A DNA stretch of 64,000 bases from Syntrophorhabdaceae bacterium. Lineage in GTDB: Bacteria > Desulfobacterota > Syntrophorhabdia > Syntrophorhabdales > Syntrophorhabdaceae. The stretch covers positions 128,572 to 192,571 of the forward strand of contig JAGOOA010000001.1 of assembly GCA_017992765.1 (NCBI GenBank), in the 5' to 3' direction. The position numbers were made by a program, and so were the translations under genes. The notes under the pieces are model-generated. The model was not told the origin of the DNA. It did not search any database and worked only from the letters and a program-made list of their open reading frames with translations. Of this stretch, positions 53,697 through 62,371 are shown piece by piece; within the stretch, counting starts at the first letter, position 1; every line of letters starts with the position of its first letter.

Positions 53697-54403
53697 ATTT
53701 GCCCTCCGGTATTTATTTTGATGATCAATTCATTATCGTTGTTGAAGATAGTCTTTGGCGGTATCGATGTTTTGATGTCCGTCCTGCCGGGGGCATGTCC
53801 ATTGCTCCCGTATTGTATTGTGTACCTGATCTTTTTCATTTCCATTTCATCCAGCAGTGCGTCTATGTTGGCATCCGTCATGACAGGCAGCATATAGAAA
53901 GGCCTTTGTGCGCTCCCCACGACGAGGGTTACCCCGCCCTGTTCGAGAATGGTGCTGCCCCCCTTTGGCACCTGGGCTATCACCCTTCCTGTTTTTTCAT
54001 GCGGTATATATATGGTTTTCCTGATGGTGATAAGCTTTTCGCCAAGTATCTCGGCAGCCTTTTCCAACGGTTGGCCCGTAAGGGCCGGCACTTCAACGAG
54101 CTGGGGGCCCTCTGAGACGATGACGTAGAGTATCCTGCCCTTCCTGATGGCAATGTTTGCGTCCGGTTTTTGTACGGTAATATGGTTGTACGGGACGTCG
54201 TTTCTTCTTTCATAGCGGAGGATGATCAGGCTAAGCCCTTTGTTCCTGGCCATCTCTTTTGCCTCCTCGACCTTTTTCCCTCTCACGTCGGGGCACACGG
54301 TGGTCTCCTGCCCCTTGAGAACTATGTCAATGGTAAAATACATGGACAAGATAAATGCCGATATGGGGACAAGGAAGTAGAGTGAGTTTTTAAGCCACTT
54401 CAT
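53693..54403 (-). CDS. Membrane-anchored PASTA-domain protein
   Basis: 236 residues. One N-terminal membrane helix (about 6-28: LYFLVPISAFILSMYF) is followed by three PASTA modules of about 68 residues (TVCPDVRGKKVEEAKEMARN, VEVPALTGQPLEKAAEILGE, YMLPVMTDANIDALLDEMEM). There is no kinase or transpeptidase domain. PASTA modules sense muropeptides or the cell wall. The rsmB-PASTA-rpe order is known from other deltaproteobacteria; both junctions overlap by four bases. Confidence 0.85.
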   Translation of the reverse strand: MKWLKNSLYFLVPISAFILSMYFTIDIVLKGQETTVCPDVRGKKVEEAKEMARNKGLSLIILRYERRNDVPYNHITVQKPDANIAIRKGRILYVIVSEGPQLVEVPALTGQPLEKAAEILGEKLITIRKTIYIPHEKTGRVIAQVPKGGSTILEQGGVTLVVGSAQRPFYMLPVMTDANIDALLDEMEMKKIRYTIQYGSNGHAPGRTDIKTSIPPKTIFNNDNELIIKINTGGQI

Positions 54404-55686
54404 AATTTTCTCAGTTTAGCGATAAAGAACCCGTCCATGCCTGTCTCGTGCGGAAGCGATAAAAAGTATTCCTTATTAAACAGAAACGGCAAGGGATTTT
54501 CAAGGGTAAACTTCTCCGACCTTCTGAGCCTTTCAATGACGCCCGTCGTTTCCTCCGGCTCGAAGGAGCAGACGCTGTACACCATGCGGCCGCCTGTTTT
54601 CAGGGTGCCCCAGAGGGTTTTAAGCAGCTGCACCTGGGAGTCGCCAAGCGCGCTGATGTCTTTTTCCCTTTTGTGCCATTTGATCTCAGGGTGCTTGCGT
54701 ATGATCCCGAGCGATGAACAGGGCGCGTCGACCAGTATAACGTCGAAGGATCCTTCTCTGAAAGGAGGGCGTGATGCATCGCCGAGAACGCGGTTTCCTT
54801 CGTTGCGGACAAGCTCCAGCCTTTTGGCCTCCCTGTCCATTGAGACTATCAACGCATGTGCTGCAATGTCCTTTATATGATGGGTCTTTGTCCCTGAACC
54901 CGCGCAGGCATCAAGTATCCTATCCCCCGCCCGTGGGACGATGGACAGGCTGACAAGCTGGGACGCCTCGTCCTGGACCGTTACCATGCCATGTTGAAAC
55001 AGCCTGTGCTTCAAAACCGGCGTCAGCTTTCCGACATGCAGGGCGGCCGGCGATAAAACTCCTCTCTTTGTCTCTATGCCGTCCTTTTCGAGCTGCCTGG
55101 CCGCTTCCTCAACAGAGATCTTCTTTTCGTTCACCCGGAGCGCAAAGTCGGGTGTTTTGTTGAGGGCGGTAAGAAGCTCTGTGGTTTTTTGCCTGCCGAA
55201 CCTTTTATGCCATCTTACCGTGATCCATTCAGGGAAGGAATGCCGGACCGACAGGTTGTCTGCAACAAGCCGCGAGGTCCCGCCGTCCCGGAGGGCATCT
55301 CTGTCTCTCAGGTACTGCCGTAAAATCGCGTTGATGAAATTTGCGGCTCCCTTCCCTTTCTCCTTTTTCACGTAGCTTACGACCTCGTTGACAACATGGT
55401 ACGGGGCTTTTTGCATGAAGGATATCTGATAAAGGCTGAGCCACAACAGGTACCGCAGGTCGCTCCCGATAGGCCTTTTCGTGTAAAGGGAGAGGGCCCA
55501 GTTAAAATATGACTTCCATCGTATCGCCCCCGCGGCCATCTCGTATATAAGCCCTTTTTGCGATTCCGGCAAAGGGTGCTTTGAAAAAAAATAGCCTATG
55601 GCCTCATCAAGAAATGCGCCTTTTTCAACCTTCTTAATGATCCTGACGGACAGCTCCCGTGCGGCGTTTGCGGAATTATCTTCTAT
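54400..55686 (-). CDS. rsmB: 16S rRNA m5C967 methyltransferase RsmB (probable AUA start)
   Basis: 428 residues if begun at ATA 55686. The NusB-like N-terminal domain (ARELSVRIIKKVEKGAFLDE, then GLIYEMAAGAIRWK) is present in frame, but no ATG, GTG or TTG occurs between the upstream in-frame stop (55722) and TTG 55572, which would cut into that domain. ATA 55686 has GGAGG nine bases upstream and gives normal RsmB length. Catalytic parts: SAM site ILDACAGSGTKTHHI, DAPCSSLGIIRKHPE and YSVCSFEPEE with the two active-site Cys. It overlaps the end of htpX. Confidence 0.88.
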   Translation of the reverse strand: MEDNSANAARELSVRIIKKVEKGAFLDEAIGYFFSKHPLPESQKGLIYEMAAGAIRWKSYFNWALSLYTKRPIGSDLRYLLWLSLYQISFMQKAPYHVVNEVVSYVKKEKGKGAANFINAILRQYLRDRDALRDGGTSRLVADNLSVRHSFPEWITVRWHKRFGRQKTTELLTALNKTPDFALRVNEKKISVEEAARQLEKDGIETKRGVLSPAALHVGKLTPVLKHRLFQHGMVTVQDEASQLVSLSIVPRAGDRILDACAGSGTKTHHIKDIAAHALIVSMDREAKRLELVRNEGNRVLGDASRPPFREGSFDVILVDAPCSSLGIIRKHPEIKWHKREKDISALGDSQVQLLKTLWGTLKTGGRMVYSVCSFEPEETTGVIERLRRSEKFTLENPLPFLFNKEYFLSLPHETGMDGFFIAKLRKL

Positions 55687-56530
55687 GTGCCATATCCTCC
55701 AATCTCTTGATACGCTCTTCTATTGGAGGATGAGTGCTGAAAAGAGACAGGATGCCTTTTGCGCTGAAGGGGTTGACGATGAACAGCGGCGCCGTTGAAG
55801 GATTCGCATCGTTCATCGGGGTGCGTGCGACACCGGCGTGAAGCTTTTTTAATGCACCGGAAAGAAAGAGCGGGTTCCCGGAAAGCCTCGCGCCGCCGTC
55901 GTCGGCAAGATACTCTCTGGACCGCGAAATTGCAAGCTGTATAAGCATAGCGGCAAAAGCGGCGATCATGGAAAAGATGATCACGCTGAAGATGTTGCCT
56001 CCACCTTCGTCGTCGTCACTGTGTGAACCGCCGAAGAATGCTGCGAAGCGCGCTATGTTCGCGATCATCGTAATCGCCCCCGCGAGCGTTGCGGCAACGC
56101 TCTGGATCAGGATGTCCCTGTGCTTTATGTGCGATATCTCGTGCGCGAGGACGCCCTCCAGCTCGTCCCTGCTCAGTATTCTCATGATGCCCGTCGTAAC
56201 GGCGACGACCCCGTGGGACGGGTCCCTTCCTGTCGCAAATGCGTTCGGGCTGTCATTCTCTATGATATAGACCTTCGGCATTGGTATGGACGCCTTCTGG
56301 GCAAGAGACGCAATTGCGGCGTATAGCTGAGGGGCCTCGTTCTCCGAGACCTGCTTTGCCCTATACATGGCGAGGACGATCCTGTCGGAAAACCAGTAGC
56401 TCACAAAATTCATAACAACAGCAATGGAAAAGGCTATATATGCGCCTGAACTTCCTCCGATCATGCTTCCAATGGCGACAAATATTACTGTCAGCACCAC
56501 CATCAGAAAAAATGTCTTTGCCTGATTCAT
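55676..56530 (-). CDS. htpX: HtpX-type zinc metalloprotease
   Basis: 284 residues. Two N-terminal membrane helices (about 7-50), zinc motif HEISHIKHRD (near 131), a second hydrophobic pair near 150-200, and the third ligand region REYLADDGGA near 210. Membrane-protein quality control. The ATG has GGAGGCACGA upstream. The 3' end overlaps the rsmB start and supplies its Shine-Dalgarno. Confidence 0.93.
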   Translation of the reverse strand: MNQAKTFFLMVVLTVIFVAIGSMIGGSSGAYIAFSIAVVMNFVSYWFSDRIVLAMYRAKQVSENEAPQLYAAIASLAQKASIPMPKVYIIENDSPNAFATGRDPSHGVVAVTTGIMRILSRDELEGVLAHEISHIKHRDILIQSVAATLAGAITMIANIARFAAFFGGSHSDDDEGGGNIFSVIIFSMIAAFAAMLIQLAISRSREYLADDGGARLSGNPLFLSGALKKLHAGVARTPMNDANPSTAPLFIVNPFSAKGILSLFSTHPPIEERIKRLEDMAHRR

Positions 56531-56579
56531 TCGTGCCTCCGTTCTCGGATACTTATCATTAGTATAAGCATTTTCATGC

Positions 56580-56750
56580 TTTAATCAAGAGATACCGCAA
56601 CTGACAGCCCTCAGCTTTCAGCAGACAGCTAACAGCAATGTACCCGCAGGTTGTTAGTTGTGAAATGTAAAAGATGAAACATAGAATGTTTAAACTTTTC
56701 ACGTTTCACGATATTGGCTGATAGCTGTTGGCTGATAGCTGAAAGCTGAT
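56580..56750. repeat. Spacer of heptameric repeats, several families
   Basis: AGCCCTC/AGCTTTC/AGCAGAC/AGCTAAC units lie at 56606-56634. GTGAAAT, GTAAAAG, ATGAAAC, ATAGAAT follow at 56659-56686, and GCTGATA, GCTGTTG, GCTGATA, GCTGAAA at 56715-56748. The first and last blocks are inverted relative to each other. Confidence 0.8.
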
Positions 56751-57629
56751 TTATCTTGTCAGCTTCATTACTTCCGCGAACCTGGCGGTTCGGGTCTGGA
56801 TCGATTGCGGATCTGCCGAACCTGACGGGGCCTTGCCTGCAATATTGTCTATCCTGTCGGCTGTTTCGGGGTGGGTCGCCGTTATGCCTCCGCCCGAAGG
56901 ACTGCCCCTGCCGGCAAGGCGCTTCAGAAAGGCATTGAGGGATTCGGGATCGTACCCGCTGCGGAGGAGATACTGCAACGCAGACTCGTCGGCGGCAAAT
57001 TCCTGCGATCTGCTGTAGCCGTTGACGACGAGGGTCTTGAATACGTCATCGATGCTTCCTTCAAATATGGCCACGAGCTTCGCCACGTCCGATGAGCTGT
57101 ATGTCCGCGCAGCTTCTGTTCCTATCACGGCAAGCGCCTCTGTCCATCGCGAGCTTTTTATCGCCGCTATGCCGTCACGCTTGTTGATGTGCGCGATCTC
57201 GTGCGCGAGCACAGCGGCAAGCTCTTCCTCGTTTGTTGTCATGCCCGCCATGCCTTTCGTTACGAAGATGATGCCGCCGGGACAGGCAAATGCGTTGATC
57301 TCGTCCGTTTCGAGGACGGCAAAATGGTATCCTCCATAGGTGAACGGTTTATCGGAGGACAAGGAAACCGCCTTCCCGATCAGGTTTACATACTTCGTCA
57401 GGCCTTTGTCGTTCGAGAGCGGGTAGGTTCCGAGGATGCGTGCGGCCACAGCCCTGCCGAGATAGTATTCCTCTTCGTCGGAGATCGGCCGGGCGGCCTT
57501 TGTTGTGGCGCCCACCACTGTTTTCAACGTATCGAGATGTTTTGTGATCCCGCGAAGATCGATCGCATGGCTTGCCGGGTGAAGCACAAAGAACATCAAA
57601 AGAACAAAAACGGTTATCCTCTTCGTCAC
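56751..57629 (-). CDS. Periplasmic M48-family metalloprotease
   Basis: 292 residues, GTG start overlapping the SH3 gene stop as GTGA. Signal peptide (about 1-22, ending HPASHA). Zinc motif AHEIAHINKRD near 140; third ligand region SQEFAADESALQYLLRSGYD near 210. Related to BepA/LoiP-type periplasmic proteases that handle outer-membrane proteins. Last gene of the fakA-to-M48 operon. Confidence 0.88.
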   Translation of the reverse strand: MTKRITVFVLLMFFVLHPASHAIDLRGITKHLDTLKTVVGATTKAARPISDEEEYYLGRAVAARILGTYPLSNDKGLTKYVNLIGKAVSLSSDKPFTYGGYHFAVLETDEINAFACPGGIIFVTKGMAGMTTNEEELAAVLAHEIAHINKRDGIAAIKSSRWTEALAVIGTEAARTYSSSDVAKLVAIFEGSIDDVFKTLVVNGYSRSQEFAADESALQYLLRSGYDPESLNAFLKRLAGRGSPSGGGITATHPETADRIDNIAGKAPSGSADPQSIQTRTARFAEVMKLTR

Positions 57630-58090
57630 GGCTTGTTGAGCCCTCCGCTGGTGATAAAAAAGGCAATCTCTTTTTCAGAAACCTTATCATGTTCTATGCT
57701 GTCAACAAGGCTGTATCTCATTGCGGGATATTTTTTTCTATACGATGCCTCAACCTGGGGATTGAAGCCTTTCCCGGCCAGCGCCGCCTCGCTCTCCGAT
57801 ACGGCGCCTGCCCCCGGCAGCGCTGCGCCTGAAAATGAAGCGGTCCTCTTTTCTATGGCAGCCTTATGGATGCACCCTTCTATCTCCTTATACCTGACCT
57901 TGAACCAGTCGCCCTGCGGAGAAACGATCTCAAGAACGTCTTTGTATCTCACCGGCGCAACAACGGGCGCAAAAAATCTGCAATATTCGCGGACGGCATT
58001 CTCTTTTGTGATGACGGAGGCCTGTTCGGCAAAGACCAGGACAGGCGCAAGGAGGATGATCGAGATGACCGCTGCCGTTCCGTTCTTCAT
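57626..58090 (-). CDS. Secreted SH3-like domain protein
   Basis: 154 residues. Signal peptide (about 1-21: AAVISIILLAPVLVFA), then a bacterial SH3-like segment (APVVAPVRYKDVLEIVSP, GDWFKVRY) at about 40-75, and a C-terminal part without recognised motif. Start overlaps the cyclase stop as ATGA. Perhaps binds cell wall or regulates the downstream protease. Confidence 0.65.
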   Translation of the reverse strand: MKNGTAAVISIILLAPVLVFAEQASVITKENAVREYCRFFAPVVAPVRYKDVLEIVSPQGDWFKVRYKEIEGCIHKAAIEKRTASFSGAALPGAGAVSESEAALAGKGFNPQVEASYRKKYPAMRYSLVDSIEHDKVSEKEIAFFITSGGLNKP

Positions 58091-60165
58091 TTCTCAGTCA
58101 TTGTAAGGATGTCCCACGATTTTGTCAAAGGAAAATGCGCCATGAGGTCCTCGCACCTCTTTTTGTAAAATGCGGCAGGCCCGTCTTCCGGATAGCGTTC
58201 GAGGATGGAGCCGAACGAGGCCGTCGCGTCAGCGAACCCCTCCTGCCTGTAAAGCGCCAGGGCCTCATGGAAAAGCGCCGCCTTTTCTTTCAGGTCCTCG
58301 TCGGCGCCTTCGGCCTCCGCCATCAGCTCATAGATGCGGACAGGCTCCCTTTTTCCCTTTACCTCAATAAGGCCAAGCTCCCTGGCAAGGAAAAGGTCGC
58401 CGGTCTTTTCAAGGGTCTTCTCGCTTGCGATGATGCCCGTGCGGAAGACCTTGTTGACGGATTCAAGCCTCGAGGCAGTATTGACCGTATCGCCGACAAC
58501 GGTATAATCAAAGAGCCTCGTACTTCCCAGGTTGCCGGCTATGGCATCGCCTGAGTGGATCCCGATCCTTATAGATATGCGGGGCATGCCTCCGCCCTGA
58601 AACCCCTCATTGATGCTGTCGAGTTCCGCGGCGCAGTTAAGGGCAGCCCGGCAGGCGTTGATCTCGTCGTTCTCGGTATGGAGCGGGGCGCCCCAGAATG
58701 CCATAACGCAGTCGCCTATATACTTGTCGATAACCCCCTTTTCTTTTATAACGACCTCTGTGAGCGAATCGAGGACGGCGTGCAGCATCTTCGCTGTTTC
58801 TTCAGGGGGGTTCTGCTCCGATATGGTCGTAAAGCCGGCGATATCGGCGAAGAATACCGTTACCCGCAGCCTGCTGCCGCCGGGCTTGATGATCTCAGGA
58901 TTTTGCAGGACATGGTCAACAAGCGTCTTGTCCATATACTGCGAGAAGGTGCGCCTGATAAAGATGCGCTCTTTCCCTTCCGCCGCGTAGCTGAACGCCA
59001 CGGAAAGGATAAAGCTTATCACAAGGGCAACAACGGGATAGACGACGGGGAAATAGCGGGCGTTGAGAAAAAGCAGGGACGTCCCCCCGAGTATTATAAA
59101 AAGCGTGCCCAGGAACAGGGCAAGATTTTTCACAATTGTATGATGGAAAAGGACAAAGGCGCATACAAAGGCGGCGATCGAAAACATGGCCAGCACAACG
59201 AAGAAGGGGTGAACCGCCCTCATGAAATCTCGTTCCCGGAGATTGTCGAAGAGGGTGGCGTGAATATGGACCCCTGTTGAGACCGGGGAGACAGGCGTCG
59301 GCTTCAGGTCGTACAGCCCTGCCGCCGTCATCCCGATAAATACGACCTTGCCCTTGAAGGATCCTTTTTTTACGCGCATGGATTGCATGGGGTCTTTGCC
59401 GATCGCAGCGTTCAGGATGTCCACCGCCGAAAAGGACCGAAAGGGCCTCGGCTCCCGGAAATAGCGCAGCAGGACATTTTCTGCGGTAGAGGCCTGTTTC
59501 ACAATATCCCCTTTCGCCTGCCTGATAAAATAAGAGAATACGAGATTCGGCACAACCTTTTCCTGGAACTGGAAAAGAAGGGGGATGGTGCGGTAGACGC
59601 CGTCTTCATCGGGGCCGATCGCGACATTCCCCGCCCCGGCCACATGCGCCCTCAGGGGCTCGATGGGGACGGCGGCAGAGCGGTATGGCGAGGGTTTGTC
59701 GTGTATTTCACCGGCCGAATATTTCTTTATGAACAGCACGTCTTCCGGGGATATCCTCCCGGGATTTTTCGAGAGGAAAAAAGGGAGGTAGACGTTGGAT
59801 GCCCTTCCGATAGCCTCCGCAAGGACAAGGTCGTCTTCCTGCCCGTATGACGACGGCTCGGTGAAGAGGATATCGATAAAGACGGCCTCGGCCTCTGAGA
59901 GATACTCAACGATCGGGGCGTACATCTGCCGCGGCCACGGCCAGTTGATATTCTCCCCGCTCAGCGCATCAATGCTTCGCTGGTCTACCTCAACGATCGC
60001 GATCCTGTCGGTTGAGCGGGCGGGGTTGAAAATTCGGGAGTAGAGGTCGAAGGCCTTCAGCTCAAAGAGGTGCAGCGTGTTCGTTCCGTACAGAGCAAGT
60101 GAAACAGCAAACGCAGCAACCGCCAGGACAACAATGTTCCTGATGCGGTTCTTTTGTTCAGCCAA
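58087..60165 (-). CDS. CHASE2-domain class III adenylate/guanylate cyclase
   Basis: 692 residues, TTG start directly after the fadL stop (TAATTG), suggesting re-initiation. An N-terminal helix (about 10-28), a periplasmic CHASE2 sensor (about 35-320: IAIVEVDQRSIDAL, INWPWPRQMYAPIVEYL), and three membrane helices (about 325-400) precede the cyclase domain: VTVFFADIAGFTTISEQNPP, VIDKYIGDCVMAFWGAP, GIHSGDAIAGNLGS, TVVGDTVNTASRLE. The two metal Asp residues and the Lys typical of adenine selection (VIDKY) are present, so cAMP is likely. A short C-terminal TPR-like tail follows. Confidence 0.88.
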   Translation of the reverse strand: MAEQKNRIRNIVVLAVAAFAVSLALYGTNTLHLFELKAFDLYSRIFNPARSTDRIAIVEVDQRSIDALSGENINWPWPRQMYAPIVEYLSEAEAVFIDILFTEPSSYGQEDDLVLAEAIGRASNVYLPFFLSKNPGRISPEDVLFIKKYSAGEIHDKPSPYRSAAVPIEPLRAHVAGAGNVAIGPDEDGVYRTIPLLFQFQEKVVPNLVFSYFIRQAKGDIVKQASTAENVLLRYFREPRPFRSFSAVDILNAAIGKDPMQSMRVKKGSFKGKVVFIGMTAAGLYDLKPTPVSPVSTGVHIHATLFDNLRERDFMRAVHPFFVVLAMFSIAAFVCAFVLFHHTIVKNLALFLGTLFIILGGTSLLFLNARYFPVVYPVVALVISFILSVAFSYAAEGKERIFIRRTFSQYMDKTLVDHVLQNPEIIKPGGSRLRVTVFFADIAGFTTISEQNPPEETAKMLHAVLDSLTEVVIKEKGVIDKYIGDCVMAFWGAPLHTENDEINACRAALNCAAELDSINEGFQGGGMPRISIRIGIHSGDAIAGNLGSTRLFDYTVVGDTVNTASRLESVNKVFRTGIIASEKTLEKTGDLFLARELGLIEVKGKREPVRIYELMAEAEGADEDLKEKAALFHEALALYRQEGFADATASFGSILERYPEDGPAAFYKKRCEDLMAHFPLTKSWDILTMTEK

Positions 60166-61470
60166 TTAAAAAACCCATTTCAGCTCCGCGCTGATGATGT
60201 TCACTGATCCGCTGTAAGTGCCCAGCAGCCCTCCTCTTCGGTTATCCTCAGGATCGACGGTCGACTTGGTGATCTTCGTGTCGTCGATAAAGAGGTGCAC
60301 ATACGCGAAATTGAGCTTTAATGCATCGGTGAACCCGTACCCCGCGCCGAGGGCAAGCCATAAACGGTCCGCATCGGGGATCCTCGCCGTCCTCCTCCTG
60401 TTGCTGGGAACGGGAGCCTGATCGTAGGCGGTGCCGGCACGGAAGGTCCAGGTCTTGTTCGGTGTGTACGTCGCGCCAAGGGAATAGCGTAATACCTGTT
60501 TCCAATCGGTCGTTACAACGGAATCTGTGCGCCCGTTGTTAAAGCGGATGCGGAGCTCGTCGAAGGTGTTCCAGTTCGTCCAGGTGACATCGCCCATGAC
60601 CGACCACCTGGGATTGAGGCCGTGGAAGAAGCTCATTGACAGGGAATCGGGGGTGGTCAGGTGCGCGCTGATCTTGTCGTTCTTGAAGTTCGGCAAGGCG
60701 AGCAGGACGCCGGGGACATTGGAGAACTTCGCGGTCCCCTCAAGGGTGTACTTGATCTTCGAGCGATAGGCTACCCCGACCCGCGTCTGCTTGGTAAACT
60801 CATAGAGGAGGCCCAGGTTCCATCCCGCACCCCATGCATCGCCCTGGAGCTTTACAAAACCGTCGGCATTCTGCGGGGCCACCACTATGATGGACCCAAA
60901 ATCAACGGCGTTGGTCAGCACCGCCTTGACATAGCCGATGTTTATCCCTCCGCCCACGCTCAGCTTCTCGTTGAAGCGGTAGGCGGCGGAAGGGTTGATA
61001 TTGATATTGGTAAGATCCGACTCGATGGCATGATATCTTCCGACCCACCTGTTGTCGTATTTCGTGGCAAGGCCGAAGGGGGCATTGATGCCTATGCCGA
61101 GGGCGAGCTTGTCGATCTTCTTGACATAGTAAATGTTCGGAACGAGCTTCGTGACGCCCGCGTCCCCGCCGTAGTTGCCGATAAGGGCAGTTCCGGTGGA
61201 GTGGGTCGAGCCTTGGTTCCTGAACGTGAAGGTCGGCTTTATAATGTTCGCCGCGGCGACGAACTGCGTCGGGACCCTCGTCATGCCGGCGGGGTTGTAA
61301 AAGACCGTTGTGGCGTCCTCAGCCGAGGCCGCGCCGCCCGCGAACGCGTTCCCGAGGCCGCTCACGCCCTGTTCAATGAGGGCAAAACCCGCCCCTGAAA
61401 CCGACCCGGCCGACACCAGCACCAGGCAGAACACACCGATAAATACAGATCTGATCGTTCTTAAATCCAT
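60166..61470 (-). CDS. fadL: FadL/OmpP1-type outer membrane transporter
   Basis: 434 residues. Signal peptide (about 1-27), then the FadL N-terminal hatch motif GFALIEQGVSGLGNAFAGGA and TVFYNPAGMTRV (near 55), a beta-barrel pattern of alternating residues, and a terminal aromatic Phe (ELKWVF). AAAGGAGGGGG precedes ATG 61470. Transports long-chain fatty acids or other hydrophobic compounds such as aromatics. Located between fakB and the cyclase on one strand. Confidence 0.92.
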   Translation of the reverse strand: MDLRTIRSVFIGVFCLVLVSAGSVSGAGFALIEQGVSGLGNAFAGGAASAEDATTVFYNPAGMTRVPTQFVAAANIIKPTFTFRNQGSTHSTGTALIGNYGGDAGVTKLVPNIYYVKKIDKLALGIGINAPFGLATKYDNRWVGRYHAIESDLTNININPSAAYRFNEKLSVGGGINIGYVKAVLTNAVDFGSIIVVAPQNADGFVKLQGDAWGAGWNLGLLYEFTKQTRVGVAYRSKIKYTLEGTAKFSNVPGVLLALPNFKNDKISAHLTTPDSLSMSFFHGLNPRWSVMGDVTWTNWNTFDELRIRFNNGRTDSVVTTDWKQVLRYSLGATYTPNKTWTFRAGTAYDQAPVPSNRRRTARIPDADRLWLALGAGYGFTDALKLNFAYVHLFIDDTKITKSTVDPEDNRRGGLLGTYSGSVNIISAELKWVF

Positions 61471-61512
61471 TCCCCCTCCTTTGACAAAATTTTTTTATGA
61501 AAAAAGTATGGA

Positions 61513-62358
61513 CTACTCATCGGTTACCTTCAGGAAAGAAACGCCGAGCCCTCCCGGACCGACATGGGATGCGATCACGCCGCCGATCTTGCCCCGGTAG
61601 ACAAGGGAAAGGCCGGGAATTTTCAGGAACCTCTGAAGCAGCTCGGTCGCAGCTTCGCCGTTCCCAATGTCTGCCATTGACAGCAGGATGTGCGAATGCC
61701 CTCCGGCTTCTTCTCCCACGATCTCCACAAACCGGTTCAGCAGCCTCTCGGTGGTGCGTATCTTCTCGACAGGCAGGACCTCCCCTTCCACTAAGTGCAA
61801 GAGAGGCTTTACCTTCATGAGAGCGCCCAGGAAGGCCTGGGCCTTTCCTATCCTGCCTCCCCGCTGCAGATAATCTAAAGAATCGACGGAAAAGTAGGTC
61901 TCCACCTTCCGGGCGAGTTCTCCGGCAAAGCCTGCCACATCTTCAAAGGAAGCCCCCCGGTTGGCCTTCCTGGCGCATAACAGAATGATCAGGCCAAGCC
62001 CCATAGAGGCCTGGAGGGAATCCACCACCTCTATCCGGGCGCCGGGGAAGTGGTCTTTGGCAAGGAGCGCGGACTGGTAGGTGCCGCTCAGTCTTGACGC
62101 AAGATTCACGCAGAGCACAGGCTCACCCTGTGCAGCGAAGGGGGCGAAGGCGTTGATAAAATCCTGGGGAGATGGCTGCGATGTCGTCGGGAAGTCCGTT
62201 GACCTTCTCAAGAGCGAACAGTATTCATCGGGCTGGATCTCATAAAAGTCCTTCCAGCTTTTTTCTCCCAGGTGAATGGTCAGCGGTACGATGCCTATAT
62301 CGTATTCCTGTACCAGGTCCTGCGGCAGGTCAACAGTGCTGTCTGTAATGATCTTTAT
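61513..62358 (-). CDS. fakB: DegV-family fatty acid-binding protein FakB (probable AUA start)
   Basis: 281 residues from ATA 62358. The N-terminus KIITDSTVDLPQDLV is the conserved DegV start, yet upstream of it there is only ATA before an in-frame TAG; the first canonical start is TTG 62211, which would delete 49 residues including that motif. AAGGAG lies five bases before the ATA. Other signatures: DFPTTSQPSPQDF, NLASRLSGTYQSA and VGPGGLGVSFL. It binds a fatty acid for phosphorylation by FakA, encoded 13 bases upstream. Confidence 0.88.
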   Translation of the reverse strand: MKIITDSTVDLPQDLVQEYDIGIVPLTIHLGEKSWKDFYEIQPDEYCSLLRRSTDFPTTSQPSPQDFINAFAPFAAQGEPVLCVNLASRLSGTYQSALLAKDHFPGARIEVVDSLQASMGLGLIILLCARKANRGASFEDVAGFAGELARKVETYFSVDSLDYLQRGGRIGKAQAFLGALMKVKPLLHLVEGEVLPVEKIRTTERLLNRFVEIVGEEAGGHSHILLSMADIGNGEAATELLQRFLKIPGLSLVYRGKIGGVIASHVGPGGLGVSFLKVTDE

Positions 62359-62371
62359 GGCCTCTCCTTTC

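Noticed and set aside
55572-55574. TTG 55572 as the rsmB start
   Set aside because: No Shine-Dalgarno and it would remove about 38 conserved residues of the NusB-like domain.
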